DNA of 64,000 nt from Lentinus brumalis (Eukaryota; Basidiomycota; Agaricomycetes; Polyporales; Polyporaceae): assembly GCA_001792895.1 (NCBI GenBank), contig MARA01000057.1, positions 62,001 through 126,000 on the forward strand, read 5' to 3'. Below are positions 1-11,930 of this stretch, in pieces. How positions within the stretch are numbered: the stretch's first letter is position 1; each line of letters begins with the position of its first letter. Below the pieces are notes generated by a model. The model had not been told where the DNA came from and ran no database searches. It saw only the letters and a list, made by a program, of their open reading frames with translations. A program made the translations under genes and the position numbers.

Positions 1-1856
1 CAGTTACATGGTCAGTCATATGTTCATCTCCACTACGACCTTCCTCTCATCTGGCCACTAGCCCCGTTCGAGGATGCCAATCACTGGCATGAAGCAGACG
101 GCGAGCCTGAGGACGAGGACGAGGACGAGGAGCCAGTTCAACCTTCTGTAGCTGCTTCTTCTCCATCTCTTCGTGTCACGCGCTCCAGAGACCCTCGTAC
201 CCCTGCTCGCCATCCTCCTCCCCCTAGCACTCCAGCTCGGTCTGGTGGACGCCGTGCGGCCGCGGCTCCCAGTACACCTGTTTCGTCTCAGCGCTCGCGC
301 GGTCGTGTGGCTCCACCCCCTTCTCCTGCTCCTGCCCGCCCCTCTACTGCGCTCCGCTCGTCACGCCCATCCAGGGTCTCTGCAGGGGCTCGTTCGACAG
401 CCGGCTCAAGCTCCTTCCCAGAGGCTGGCCCGGCAAGCACAACACGTCTTTCAGTTCGTAAGTCGAAGCCCTCCTATGCGATCTCCACCTCGCCCATATA
501 CGACTTGTGTCTAGAACAAGCGGACGAGATCAACCGGGCACGTGTCCAGCGAGCTCAGGGTCAAAGTGCTGCCGTGCAAGCGAAGTCTCAGACATTTGCT
601 TTGCAATGGTGGAACGAGGTACGTTTCTATCCTGCTATCTGCCTCCTTGATGTTGTTGAGCTCCGCTGATCCAGTGTCATAGAATGATGAACCGCCGCTC
701 TGTATCGAGGTGATCGCCCCGAACTGGCCGTTCTTTCATCCGAAGGAGTCCGCACATCTCGTTTCGCGCTTCAAAGTCGATCAGGTCTTTTTCGAGGCAT
801 ATGACTGGCCTTCCAATACTTGGATCGCGTGCTGGCACGATTCGCCGGCTCGCCATGTCGATTTGCGCACTCCTCAGGTCGTGCATTACCGTTCTGATGG
901 GGTTCGTCGGGGCCCTGAGATGCCAGGTGTCCCGCGGGGTGTCAAGCGTCGTGCCGAACAGGTCGACCAGCAATCAGAACCGGAGCCGGATGGGTCAGTC
1001 ACTTTGTCGTCAGGTCAACGACTCGCCAGAGCTGACGAATTGTGATAGTTTGAGCATGCTCCGCACTCCCAGCGCCCGTCGCATGGTCTCGCACGGAGGT
1101 GGTGCCTCAAGCACCCCGCCCGGCGCTCTGTTGCTCACCCCGTCCGCTGCGTCAGAGTGGAGCGGACCCTCGTCGTCTCCGTTCACCACACCCAGTACGT
1201 CCCGGCACTGGTCGACCACTCCATCTTCCCATTTCTCTACTCCATCTTCCCGTGTCGGCACTCCATACCGAGACTTCGATCCCTTCAGCACCCCTACACG
1301 CCGGGGCTCGACGACGACAACTGCACCAGCCATTCCTTCAGTGATATCTTCGCGCCCCGTCACACCGGGCGGTTCTGATGCGGACGTCTTTGGTTTCTTC
1401 GACCCTCCTCTCCCGGTCAATGCCGCCATTCCTGAGGATCCTGCCCTGAACACCCCGACGTCCACCCTCCGCTCGTTTTCTGCAGGTCTCAGCCATGAGG
1501 CGGACGCCCCGGACGCATCCGCGGGATCATCATCTCATCGCCCCGTGGCAGCGCACATGCACCCGACTCCCGGCCCGTCTGGCCGTGGGTGGCCTCTGCG
1601 GTACGCTTCTGATATGATTGCAGGGTTCAAAAGTATCAACGCCAAGATGTCTACGGGTACGCCGCTTCCACAAGCGTTCACGGAGGCCTTCCCGAAGTAC
1701 GAGTACAAGAGCTCCACGTACGGCGAGAATCACAAGGCATACACAGCGGCTCTGGATTCTCCGGGGGAGATCGAGGCATGGGAGGCGTTGGGACACACGT
1801 CGGAGGGCTTGTGGCGTGATTTCAGGCGCAAGTGGAAGGATCTTAGTCGCAAGTAG
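1..1856 (+). CDS. Uncharacterised low-complexity protein, 5' end outside window
   Basis: The window opens inside a coding exon. Three exons join in phase: 1-618, 683-993 and 1049-1856, separated by introns of 64 and 55 nt with GT/AG ends. The first exon carries an acidic run (Glu/Asp, about base 100-130) followed by a long Pro/Ser/Arg-rich stretch. The second exon is the most ordered part, with aromatic residues and a Trp-rich patch (around 730-840). The third exon is Ser/Thr/Pro-rich and closes with a compact, charged, Trp-containing C-terminus ending in Lys at 1853. I do not recognise the family. The ordered tail and the in-phase introns argue for a real gene, not a chance reading frame. 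The N-terminus lies before base 1. Confidence 0.6.
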
Positions 1857-2342
1857 TATGTTCCGGTAGCAGTAGGATTTTCCGGGGCGCTCATTCTTGG
1901 ATAACATGGAGTACTATTCTGTTCCAGGAAATCTCAGGCAACCTGCACATGGTGCTGGCTTGACGATCTACCAGCCCGCGGCCGTTAGGTGGCAGGCACA
2001 TTGGTTAACCCTAAACGTCCGCGTGGCGCTGCGCGCTATCCGGCAAGTTCCGAACCATCTCCGCATGTTCAGGTATGCGTGTCCTGCCACTCGCTTGTCG
2101 CCCTCGGTCGCCCCGCGTCGGCTCCCAATCCTCACGCCATCTGAAACCTGATACATGCGGCTCCAACGTCTTAGGTAAAAGCATCGTTTGTATTGAATGT
2201 AATGTGCCCGTACTACGAAACACTGATTATTCATCAGTGTCAAAGAAGCCTCAACGTTGTTGATACAGATGCCTCACGTCCTTTACTGTGCGTAGCCACG
2301 CCGGTTCTATTTCGCTCCCATTGACTCCTCCCCACACTTTCA
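1857..2342. other. Intergenic spacer
   Basis: No convincing coding sequence. It contains the 3' flank of the first gene and presumably the promoter of the next. A TTTAGGGTTAACC-like match (minus strand, near 2005) is too short to be telomeric. Confidence 0.4.
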
Positions 2343-5300
2343 ATGTCTGTTGTCGTCTTCTCCAGTGGTTCTCGCGCCTCCGGCCGCTCCAGGCTGCAAG
2401 CCGCCGATCTGTATGTCGCTCAATGCTACTCATTGATTATATAACTTGACACTCACTGGTTTGCCTCAGTGAACGTGTGCCGCTGGATTCACTTCGAGTG
2501 AGTGCGCAGTGGACGTGCACAAGTAAGGTGCCCACGCTTATTCTTCCGATTCCTCAGAAGCTTCTCCGATCCAACTATCTGAATCGTCGAAGTTCACTTC
2601 ACGTCAATTCTTTGCAGAGGGAGGAGACACTGCGCCGGCTTATCACCGGTGTCTGTGTCAATTGGACGAGAGTGAAGCAGTGGGCGGCAAGCAGTTCTCC
2701 AAAGGAGGCAGACAGGCCGCAGCGGGGTTACAAGCGAAGGGACTGGGACGTGGACCGAAGCATGCTGGCCCTGGTCCAGCGCGGGCTTGTTACTATTGCG
2801 GAGGTATGTCTCTAGATGTCCGTTCGGTGCGGTCTCTAACTAAGCTCGCCGGCTACCCAGCCCTCGTCTCATGCTTCTGGGGCTTTGTCTCGGGCGTCCC
2901 GGACCACCGCGACCTCAGCTCGTCGCACAGCGTCATCCGTCAGCGCGACGTTCACGAGCCAGCTCCCGAACCCCTTCCAAAGAGGCAGTGCAACCCCGGA
3001 TCGCACGTCTCACACGCCCGCGCGCGTCCTCCAGGTATGAGACTACAGATTGGTTCTGCGCCTGCAATGTCTTAATGCACGGCCCTCACAATACATTCAC
3101 TCAGACTCCCGTTGCGCCTCGTGCTGTCCCGTCCCCGCCATCGGCGGGGAACTTGGCTCGAGCTCCTCGGGTATTCACTCACGCCTCTCCCCCCCTGGAA
3201 CGCTTGAGGCCTCGGTGTCAGTCAGTCGTGTGCTATCATCGTCTTCTAATCCTGATAACCCCCATCCTCCGCAGTTCACCCAACTCGACGCCATCTCCAC
3301 CTGAGCGTGTTCGACCCTCCGTCTCGCAATTCTCGCGCATATCCGGAGATCCGCGCGGTCAAGTAGTCACCCACGGCGAACTTCCCTCCGTGCTGCTCTC
3401 AAATGTCACCAATGCAGTCGTCGCGCACAGCGTCGCGATCGATAGTTGCACCGGGATGAGCCGGCATGTCTCCATGAATGTGTCCGCCTCCCCACCGGCA
3501 CAGCGCATACATCTTGACGATACGGCGGACCAGTCGCAGGGACCCTGTGAACTACCAGTTGACCGTGCGGTAGATAAAGCCAACGAGGTCCCGGCACTCG
3601 AGCTTCCCAACCTCCAGCTGCGTGGGCACGTGGTGGGTGATGGGGAAGCCGTGTTCATTGCCCCACTGGCGAGCAGGCAGGCAAATGAAGATGTTGAAGC
3701 CGACGCGCATAAGCACGCCCCCCGAACACGCAGAACGACGCCGACGCGGAGAAGGGCGCCGACGCGGATACGGATAAGAATGCTGACGGCGAAACGGATA
3801 AGGACGCCGACGGCGAAACGGACGAAGACGCAGCCGGTGATGCCGATGAAGACGCAGCCGCCCATACGGATCGCCAGCAATACGAACCCTTCGTCCACCG
3901 AGCCCGTCGTTATGCCTCGCACGATGGTGTTCATACGGGCCCTGGCGACTTGAATTCGGGCGGGGCCGCAGACTGTTCGGGGCCTACGGGGACTGTTAGG
4001 CAACTCGAAGAGGAGCAGCTCACCGTCGCTGCTCATGTCGGAGACGTGCGGGAGTTCACACCTCCAGAGGAAGAGCATTGCGACATTGCGGGTGACGTGC
4101 CGGACGTCCTTCAGGCGTTGCTCATGATCGTCCCTCCACGCACTCGCAGGTCTCCTTCGCCAGGTAAGGATCTCCGTATTGTGCAGCTTCACAAACCCCT
4201 GACACCTGACCGGTCGCAGAGCCATCACCGTCTTCTTCTGCGGGCGGCACCCATCATTCTCCGCGCTCCAATTACTCAGGTCAGGCTCGCAGTGATGTGT
4301 CTTGGACAACGTTTCACGCGGGGTGGCCTGACCCCGGTGAACCCCCCCTGGGTCCATGTATGGAGGCATTTCAATCGGACAGCGCGACATTTCAAGGGGA
4401 AGACTCGGACAGCACAGGAAGCAGGACCAGCGTGGACTTTGAGGCTGAGCGGCAGTGGCGCCAGGTGTATATGGCCCTGGCGGGTGACGTTTGTCGCGAT
4501 CCGATTCGCTTCCCCAGCCTTCCTCGGGTAACTGATGAGCTGACACCGGAAGCAGAGTCGGACCCCCAGTCCGACGGTTCTGCGTCCTATGATGCGGATT
4601 CAGCTTATGCGGTTCCCGTGGACAGTCCGGGCGGTCAGTGGGAGGCGCTGAGACAGGCACTACGTGCCTGCGAGTTCGTGCGTGACGTTTATGTACACTC
4701 TCCTCCTTATGCGGTGGCTAATGACTTCTTTGCAGGTCGACGAAAGGTATACCAGGAACCGGCGTACATCTTCAAGGCGCAGCAGGCACGGATCGCACCA
4801 GGCTCCGTCATCCGCGCGCTCGTCTCCGAGTGGCGATGCTGTCACGGTCAGTGACATGAGCATAGACTCACAGTCCGGTTTGGAGGAGTTTCAGGCTATG
4901 TTGGAGGAACGCTCTGCCGCAGAGGTGCGTAATCGAACCTTGGTCGCGCACACTTAGTAAACTCATACTTAGTAAACTCATCCATGTACTCACAGGGATC
5001 AACAGCTCCTCCTTTATTCCAGCCAGGGGAGGAGTGGTGGCCGAGTGGGCTTCAATGGCATGGCAGGGGTGATATCGCGGCTGTTGGCTTGGATACACGG
5101 GCCACATCCACGGGCGGTACCGCCCTCCATACTCTGCATGTGTTGCGCTCTGTTCCGATGGCATACGACCGCGAACAGCGCATTGTTAGCGTTCCGGCCC
5201 CTGTCCTCATGCGCTCGCTCGCTAGCACGCATCGTGGCCGCCATGGTCAGTCCAATATGTCAAACACGTTCGCATCGTGGTTACTCACGCCGCTTGATTC

Positions 5301-7505
5301 GCAGGCGACGTCATCATCAGTGTTCAGAGCTTGTTTGAGGGTCAAACAATCTACAGAGAGATTGGCGTCCTGCAAGCCGGCACGCGCTTCTTCCTTAGCG
5401 GGGACGTTGAGGATGTTGATTTGCGTGTCGTCCAGCGTGCCGCCTGTTCCAGTGATCTCCACAACATATACTTTGCCTTTGACTACCGAGTGGACGCTGT
5501 GCGTACATGCCCTGATTCTGGTAGTTTCTCTCACTGACGGTGGCTGCCCAACAGCTACCAAGCCCTTCCCTCTTCATTCAGTCACCATCGCGCCCCCGAC
5601 TTGAAAGTGGGCCAGCGTCATCCCCGCATGTTCCCGAGAGACCGCCTTTGCCCCACCCACCCACCCTCCCAGCCCACCCCCCACTGCAGGCCCGTCAACC
5701 AACCGAACGCCAAACCTCGCTATCGCGCAGGCCCCAGCCTCAGCCCCAATCTGCTCCGGGTCAGCCCCAGCCTGAGCGTGGGGGCGGTCTCCATCCGCAC
5801 GTCGAACGCGATCGCGTGAAGTCCCTGCGTGACGCCCCACCCAAGGTCAAATTCACATCAGACGAGCGTACGGCAGCTCTGGTGGAGTGGCTGCAGACTA
5901 CTGACGGCGGGTACTATGCCCAGCTGCCCGATGTGAACGCGATATGGAAAGCGCGACCACGCGCATCACAGCCAATCGACCGACAGCTACGGTGGATCAA
6001 AACCGCCACCTCATTGCTAGGCAAAGGTCCTGCCCAAGACGACTATCGCGCTCCTCTCGCGGCCCGGGGTCATCAGGTGAATCGCACGGTCCTCGGCATT
6101 TTTCTCGCCCGAGGACATGACTGGGTGAAGCACGTCTGCACTGTTCAGGAGCTCATCGACGGCCCGCAATCAGGTGGCGGCCCCATACCTGCGGTCACTG
6201 GAGCTATAGCGGATTTGCGCGCCCATGGAGACAGGATCGGAGCTAGTTCTCTTGCGGGCCTACTCACTGACGTTGCCAATGGCAAGGCACTGTCTGAAGT
6301 ACTTCTTCGTCGGCTCAAACGGAGAGCTGCCGTGTCGCCGGAGGCAGAGGCGGAAGAACAATCCGGGCTGGAAGAGAAGCCAGCCTGTGCGCAGGAGATC
6401 GACCAGCGATCCTCAGACGAACAGGACCAGCTGACCCGGCCACAGGAGCTGTCCCCCACTTCCTCGTCGTCCTCGTCGTCTGAGCAATCCGGTTCGCAGG
6501 ACAACGAGCCATCCACAACTCCATCGTCGTCTTCTTCCACTGAGCAGTCCGGGCCAGAGGAACACAACCAGCCCGCGACACATGACGACAGGCAATCCGA
6601 GGAGGAGGGTGACGAGCAGTCCGGGCCAGAGAACAATAAGCAATCCTCAACTTCCGGCTCTTCGTCGTCTTCCTCTGAGCAGGCCGCGAAGGAGGGACAA
6701 CAGCAGCCCGGGACGGCTCATGACGAGCGATCCTTATCTTCTTCATCGTCGTCGTCGTCTTCCTCGAATGAGCAGTGCGCGCAGCAGCGCGACGAACCTG
6801 CCGATACGGTTGATGACGAGGAGCGGACTGGTGCAGCAGCAGCCAGTAGAGGGCAAGCTCCCAACACTCTGCCGAAGAACGCGGGGTCTCATAGGTCGGC
6901 CACTCGGAGCTGTGTGTTGTACTTTCGCTGCGCGGTGCTGACGTTTTGCCCTCTCCAGTGAATCCGATAGTCCTGGCCCCTCCATGCCCAAGCCTCGAGA
7001 GCGACCGGTGCGCCTGCCTCCGAGCTATGACTCCGATATGGACAGGTATGTGATCCAGCGAAGCACGTTATCCCTTGTGACAAATTTCCCCAGTTCGCCG
7101 CCCACGATCGTGCCGATATGTCGAGGTCTGAAGTCCGACCGGAAGCCTGGCTCGCAGCCACATGTTCCCAGGTGCGTTGCAGAAGCTGTCTAATGTATTC
7201 ACTGGGTTGACACTTTGAGAAGTTCCATGTCTCATTCCGAGGGCCCCTCCAAGCGTCGCCCGCGGGCAGTTCACCGTCGCCCTCAGACCACTCGGAATGC
7301 AGTTAGACGCAAGTCCGCCGGTGGAAGGGATGGGAGTATCGCCTATGATGCAGACACTGAGCAGCCTGCTCCGACCACCAGTCGAGCTGACGCGCTGAGG
7401 CAGAGTACGATGGTTGTCCAAGCACCGCCAGCGGCGTCGGAGCCAAAGCCGACGCGATGGGTCCGTAAGCATTACCGCGGGTTTACTTACGAGGTTCCCC
7501 GCTAG
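2343..7505 (+). CDS. Large multi-exon acidic/Ser-rich protein, unknown family
   Basis: A long gene rebuilt from phase-consistent exons. The proposed ATG at 2343 starts an exon to 2410, joined to 2470-2522 and 2558-2803. The stretch 2804 to about 3700 is coding in part, but its joins are not resolved. From about 3720 the frame holds an Asp/Ala/Glu/Lys repeat region. It continues through 4221-4677, then an exon from about 4737, then 5555-6890, and closes with three small C-terminal exons ending at 7505. A charged ordered segment (about 5850-6330) contains Trp-rich helices. It is followed by Ser runs alternating with Glu-Gln-Ser-Gly units (6340-6780). No catalytic motif is visible. The acidic and Ser tracts suggest a nuclear or scaffolding protein, which is inference only. 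One required intron (2523-2557) is only 35 nt. Confidence 0.55.
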
Positions 7506-7689
7506 TCACGCGCAATAATTGTAGATCCTCGTGCGTTTGGTACATTGAGAAGCAGGACATACCACGATCGATGATATGAGTACAGTTTCCATGGGCCGCT
7601 GCCCTGAGCCCCCGAATACGCTTTGCGCCACACGCATGGCCTTCGCACCCCACCGACCAGAGTCCCTGGTGTCCTCTCCCATCGCCCTG

Positions 7690-8637
7690 CTAGGCGGTGT
7701 GCACCCCCGCCGTCCAAGCGCGCCGCGTCACCCGGGAGACGTACCACTTGCAGCGTCCTGCCAGCTGGACACGCCAGTCACGGTGACAGTCTCCACCACA
7801 CGGCCGACCATCCATACGCCATACCACCGTCGGATCAAGATGGACGGCCTGGAGAGGCTGGAAGCGGGCACACAGGGCAGCCTCATCGTCGAAGTGGCGG
7901 GCCTGCGTCGGGCACAGACCCTGTGATGCGCCACAATCCAACAGATGCAGGTCCTGCCACTGGGTCGGATACATCCTGAAATCGAACCCCCGGCGCATGT
8001 ACTTCGCGATCTCCTTCTCGGGGTGGTCGGCGTCCAAGGGGCCCCCGAGAATTCCACGTCGCGCGAAGAATAGTTGGGGGCAGGAGGTGCCAAAATGGTG
8101 TGGACCGACGTACGTGGTGAGGTGAGTAGCCCACGAGCAGGCTATCGGAATGAGAGCCTCGGTGTCCACGCTGACGTAGACGTTCACGACGCCGTTGGGC
8201 GTGGAGACGTGGTAGATCTGCCACACGCCCTTGCGCACCCAACCCTTCCGCTGCACCTCCTCCTCCTCCTCGGTCTTGGGGTACACGGTCAGGTCGACGC
8301 CACGCTGGTAGTCGAGGAGATAGAATAGGAATGGGAAACCGCGATCGCGAGGTACGAACACGTCCAGGTTGGCTGGGGCCATCGCGACGTCGCGTGCGAG
8401 GAAGGAGATGGCCACGGATCCTCCGACAAAGCTTTGATTCGTATGCAGCGCGTTGATGAATCCGTCGACATCGGGAACGAACGACTTCAATGCTTGCCGC
8501 AGTGATCTGTCCAGCTCTTGACGGACGACAGTGTAGTTGAAATGGCACGTCGCCCTGATTTTGAGCAGCGTGGGCATGTCGCAATAGTGAATGATGCGCT
8601 GGTTCGCTTCAGCACAGAGGACGTGGAAGGCAGGCAT
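7690..8637 (-). CDS. Uncharacterised basidiomycete-type protein with F-box-like N-terminus
   Basis: Single uninterrupted reading frame of 315 residues. The N-terminal 50 residues look like an F-box-style helical segment (hydrophobic positions, then ATCHFNY, then an ELDRSLR helix). A Gly-Gly-Ser-Val motif near residue 73 and alternating hydrophobic strands follow, giving an alpha/beta core. An acidic EEEEE insert lies near residue 123, and a Cys-rich tail closes the protein. It resembles the neighbour at 9145-9849 in overall plan: helical start, a 'FV.DvdgFv..L' segment, a Gly/Ser turn, then a Trp-containing C-terminal block. The function is unknown. The pair suggests a lineage-expanded family. 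No introns are needed. Confidence 0.6.
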   Translation of the reverse strand: MPAFHVLCAEANQRIIHYCDMPTLLKIRATCHFNYTVVRQELDRSLRQALKSFVPDVDGFINALHTNQSFVGGSVAISFLARDVAMAPANLDVFVPRDRGFPFLFYLLDYQRGVDLTVYPKTEEEEEVQRKGWVRKGVWQIYHVSTPNGVVNVYVSVDTEALIPIACSWATHLTTYVGPHHFGTSCPQLFFARRGILGGPLDADHPEKEIAKYMRRGFDFRMYPTQWQDLHLLDCGASQGLCPTQARHFDDEAALCARFQPLQAVHLDPTVVWRMDGRPCGGDCHRDWRVQLAGRCKWYVSRVTRRAWTAGVHTA

Positions 8638-9144
8638 GATGGTACGCGAATTGAGAGCTGCGGTCGACGACGGAGTTTGAGCTTAGTGTCCGCCCACAAA
8701 TCACTATTGAGGAGGGTGCTCTCACGTGGATGACTAGCTCCGACGGGTTCAACATCATCTCAAGCGCTGCATTTACAACTCACGGAATTTGTTGCTTGCC
8801 CATGAATGGGACACGGGTATCAAGCTCGGTGTGCATAGCAGTCGCCGACAGTAAGAGTGAGATCTTCAAACTGTATACAAGCGGGCGCGCAGACTACTAA
8901 CACACAGGCACCTATTTACGCAAAACCACACGGAGAACAGCCCTATGAGCAGGTTCTACTCGATCGGCACCTCCGTTGCACTTCTCCTTGCAGACCTGCC
9001 CACCCCTCCACCACATCACTGTCCACTCGGCAAATACGTCGTAAGCTAAAACGGGGGCGTCCCGACGGCTGAGGGATTGTGTCGGACCCGACAGGCAATG
9101 TTCGTCCCCGAAGTGCCGACGTGCCGCCGCGCAGTGAGGGGATG
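8638..9144. other. Intergenic spacer
   Basis: About 500 bp between two related minus-strand genes. It should contain the promoter of the 7690-8637 gene. No repeat or RNA gene was seen. Confidence 0.4.
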
Positions 9145-9849
9145 TCACACCGCAGCACCGTGCCCGCGAGGTGCTCGGTGGGAACACCCGGATTCGCCAC
9201 CCTTAACGAGCCAGGCGTGTCTCAGGAACCGGATGGTGTCCGGCACCTGCCCTTCGTCACCGAGTCTGCGCGCATTCACCAAAGCGCGCTGGTGAGTCGT
9301 GAGAGAGGCGTAGGGGACACAGAAGTCTCCGGGGCGTAGGTAGGCGAAGAGGCCCGTGTGCCAGTGACACATGAGCGGCTCGAGGGGGGTGGGGGATGGT
9401 GAACGCACGATGCGAAATTGACCGCCCGGGCGAGTGAGATCGACCCAAGTACCAGCGATCTCCGGGCGCGGGGGGGAGCACGAGGAGGTGTATCCCTCGC
9501 AATGAACGAGATAGGCAACGATGTGGAAAAATGTCTGCTTGGGGGCGCAGACCACGACGATTGCAGGGGCAGGGTGAGAGGGGTACAGGATGTGCAGGAC
9601 GCTCTGACCTGAGAGTATCGAGCCGGTGATGTGCAGCTCCTTCACGAACCCCTCGTAGTCGTTCACAAATGGGTGGAGGTAGCGACGCGAGCGGCGTGTT
9701 ATCTCTGCTGCGAGCAATTGGTCGCCTGCGCGCGAGGTCCCTCGGACGTCCATGAGCGTGTTGATGTCCAGGTAGGCGGCGAGGGCAATGGCGACGTCGT
9801 TAGACAGACCGGGGAATACACGGGCCAGGGGAAACGACGCGGGCCACAT
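9145..9849 (-). CDS. Paralogue-like protein of the 7690-8637 gene
   Basis: Single reading frame of 234 residues starting at the ATG complementary to 9847-9849. It begins with a hydrophobic segment and a helix like that of the neighbour at 7690-8637. It shares the 'FVNDYEGFVKEL' type motif (about residue 61) and the short Gly/Ser turn that follows. It also shares a late block of Trp, Tyr and Pro positions (around residues 160-190) that lines up with the neighbour's 'SWATHL..Y.GP..F' block. It is about 80 residues shorter than the neighbour, so it may be truncated or a separate subfamily. The function is unknown; two head-to-tail copies point to local duplication followed by divergence. Confidence 0.5.
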   Translation of the reverse strand: MWPASFPLARVFPGLSNDVAIALAAYLDINTLMDVRGTSRAGDQLLAAEITRRSRRYLHPFVNDYEGFVKELHITGSILSGQSVLHILYPSHPAPAIVVVCAPKQTFFHIVAYLVHCEGYTSSCSPPRPEIAGTWVDLTRPGGQFRIVRSPSPTPLEPLMCHWHTGLFAYLRPGDFCVPYASLTTHQRALVNARRLGDEGQVPDTIRFLRHAWLVKGGESGCSHRAPRGHGAAV

Positions 9850-11083
9850 GGATGCGGGCAGTGGGATGGTTTCTGTGGGACTGCGTGACCGTAGGGTGAC
9901 CAGAAGGAGGCGGAGGTCGCAGCAAGCTTCAGACGTGGGCTCGTTGTCGGGGGACGTGTGCGGCGTCGTGACACTGTACGCGCCTATGTCAAGGCTACTA
10001 CGCTCGGTGCGCAGTCCATCCGTAATTCAAACATCATGCAGGCCTAAGGACTGTTCTGATAACCCCGTATCCCAGCTGATACGTCCCGCCCGTAGCATCA
10101 GCCGGGCTGAACATAATCTGATCAGCTTGGTTCAATTAGGTTTGTTGGAGCCAGCACACTGGTCAAACACATGTCGCAATGTTTACGCATGTCGGGTGAA
10201 AGTAGTACGCGATCGCTAGCCAAACAATCTGCCGCATCGCACCAGCATGGTGGCGGTGCCAGAGCACACCGACACAGCTGCACGCCACCATCCGGGAATG
10301 ACTGGTATGTACTCACTTCGCACAATTCCGCAAGTATCCCCCGCCGCCCGCCCTCCTAACAATCGCGCGGTACGGTCTGCAGCTGCTCGGTCCTCGGCGG
10401 TCTCTCCCTCTGGGTAGGAAAGCACGCATGTCGTGTTTGTTGGTCGTGTAGTTGGCCGGGGAACCACTCCCTCCTGTTCGCCGATGTAAATATATTGCGG
10501 CGTATGGCCACCTATAAAACCTTGTGAAACCTGAGTGCGAGCGCGATGTACTCGTTGTTCAACGAAACAGCAGCTCACCGAAGTCTCACCGACTGCCCTA
10601 CGACCACCAGGATTTCGCGCAAGAGCAGCGACAGCGCGGACGTGTCGCGCGAGACAACCTCCGTGTCTTGAGCTCACCGGTGGCGCAGTCGCCTCCGAGC
10701 GAGGCGGACGAGGGTCGCGGCGGCAGGGAGGTGTCGGGCTGGTGTCGGATCTTCACTGTTCCGTCGGAATCCTTATCGTGGGTTTCTGGTCTCGCAGTGC
10801 GGCGGCGGCAGCTTGGGTTCTCTGATCTCTTCTCATGGGTCCGTGCGGGTGGCAGAGGGTTCAACGTTCAACCTGCGATGTGGTGGCAGTGCTAAATGAA
10901 CCAGGCTGTGCCCCACTATCCGGGCATCGCCGAAGGCACACCCCACATACAGCCGCGACGAGCTCGTGAGTACAGCAAGTCATCATGACCTCACAAATCA
11001 GCCACACTGGCAAGACGGTTCTACGCGACTCTGGATCGGCTACCCACTCACCAAGAAAGCCACGGAGCCACCCTTCCTCTGCA
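9850..11083. other. Region without a supported gene
   Basis: Short overlapping reading frames occur on both strands, but none has recognisable composition or consistent splice joins. It should hold upstream sequence of the 9145-9849 gene and of the paralogue copy that begins near 11.1 kb. Confidence 0.35.
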
Positions 11084-11221
11084 CTACCATGCGTCCCGCC
11101 GGGTCGATCGCACGCCCCCGACCGGCACAGCTGCTGTTACTCCCGCACTGGCTCTGTGCCAGGGTCCGTAGGTGCGGTGATGTCTACGCATTGCTCGGGG
11201 CAGTTGTAACCTGTATTACAG

Positions 11222-11930
11222 GCGCATCGAGCGGCTGCTCAAGCTTAACTCGGTGCAGGATGCAGCCTTTGCGCTAAATAACCTGCCTCTATCCCTGTGC
11301 AAGTGGATACCTTCCACGGATGCCCTGCAATTTGCGGCGCAAGACGTACACGTCGTCGCCTTGGGTACCATCGTAGGCACGGACTCAAACACCGAGGGGA
11401 ATCAGGCGCTGTACTACAACATTGAAGTCGAACTGGCCAGTGCAGCCGACCAGCGGGCTCTTGACAGTATATTCCAGCGGTTGGATCCCGGAGGTGAGAC
11501 GGATTTTCAATATATAGGCTTAGCATCGCTGACCTGTCTGCCAGCCAAACGCCCCCTCTTCCTCAAAGCGTGGCTCATGCCTGAGAGATATCCGTCACTC
11601 GTGCGTGCCCTTGCGCTCGGCTTGCTCCTACTAACACACCCTCCTTATCCAGAGCGTTTCACGACGTCTGTACACGTCGCTCCACCGCATAGGGCGGAAC
11701 TCGACCCCTATCGAGTTTGCAGCGCTTCACAAAGAGGACGTTGTGCGCGTCGAATGCACCGTCCGCCAGGGGAGGATGATCGAATTTGGTTTCAGTTTGA
11801 ACGGGTGGACATTCTCGCACGACAGACCCTCCCCTTATACTTGCACAGCGCTCCCCTCGGTGAGTGCGCCTTGCTGTCCGACGTTGAGAAACGGCTCCTG
11901 AGAAACATGGGCTTGCGCGACCACTACTGA
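11222..11930 (+). pseudogene. Tandem paralogue copy A, frameshifted
   Basis: Exons 11222-11493, 11545-11600 and 11653 onward are cut by introns of 51 and 52 nt. These sit at the same places and phases (1 and 0) as in the downstream copy at 13018-13906. A further upstream exon probably ends at 11166, with an intron 11167-11221. Matching segments include 'ALQF..QDVHVVALG' against 'ALQF..RDVRIVAVG', and 'VRVECTVR' followed by 'IWFQ.ER.D.LAR'. Between those last two motifs copy A has 35 bases where copy B has 36. The frame is therefore lost near 11770-11777, and the remaining homologous residues run in the next frame to 11930. Either the copy is a recent pseudogene or the base is a sequencing error. 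The family is not recognised. Confidence 0.6.

Noticed and set aside
2000..2020. Telomere-like TTTAGGGTTAACC
   Set aside because: Less than two units; no terminal array.
3359..4660. 433-residue open frame on the minus strand
   Set aside because: It lies antisense to the phase-consistent exons of the 2343-7505 gene, whose acidic repeats create long open frames on the other strand.
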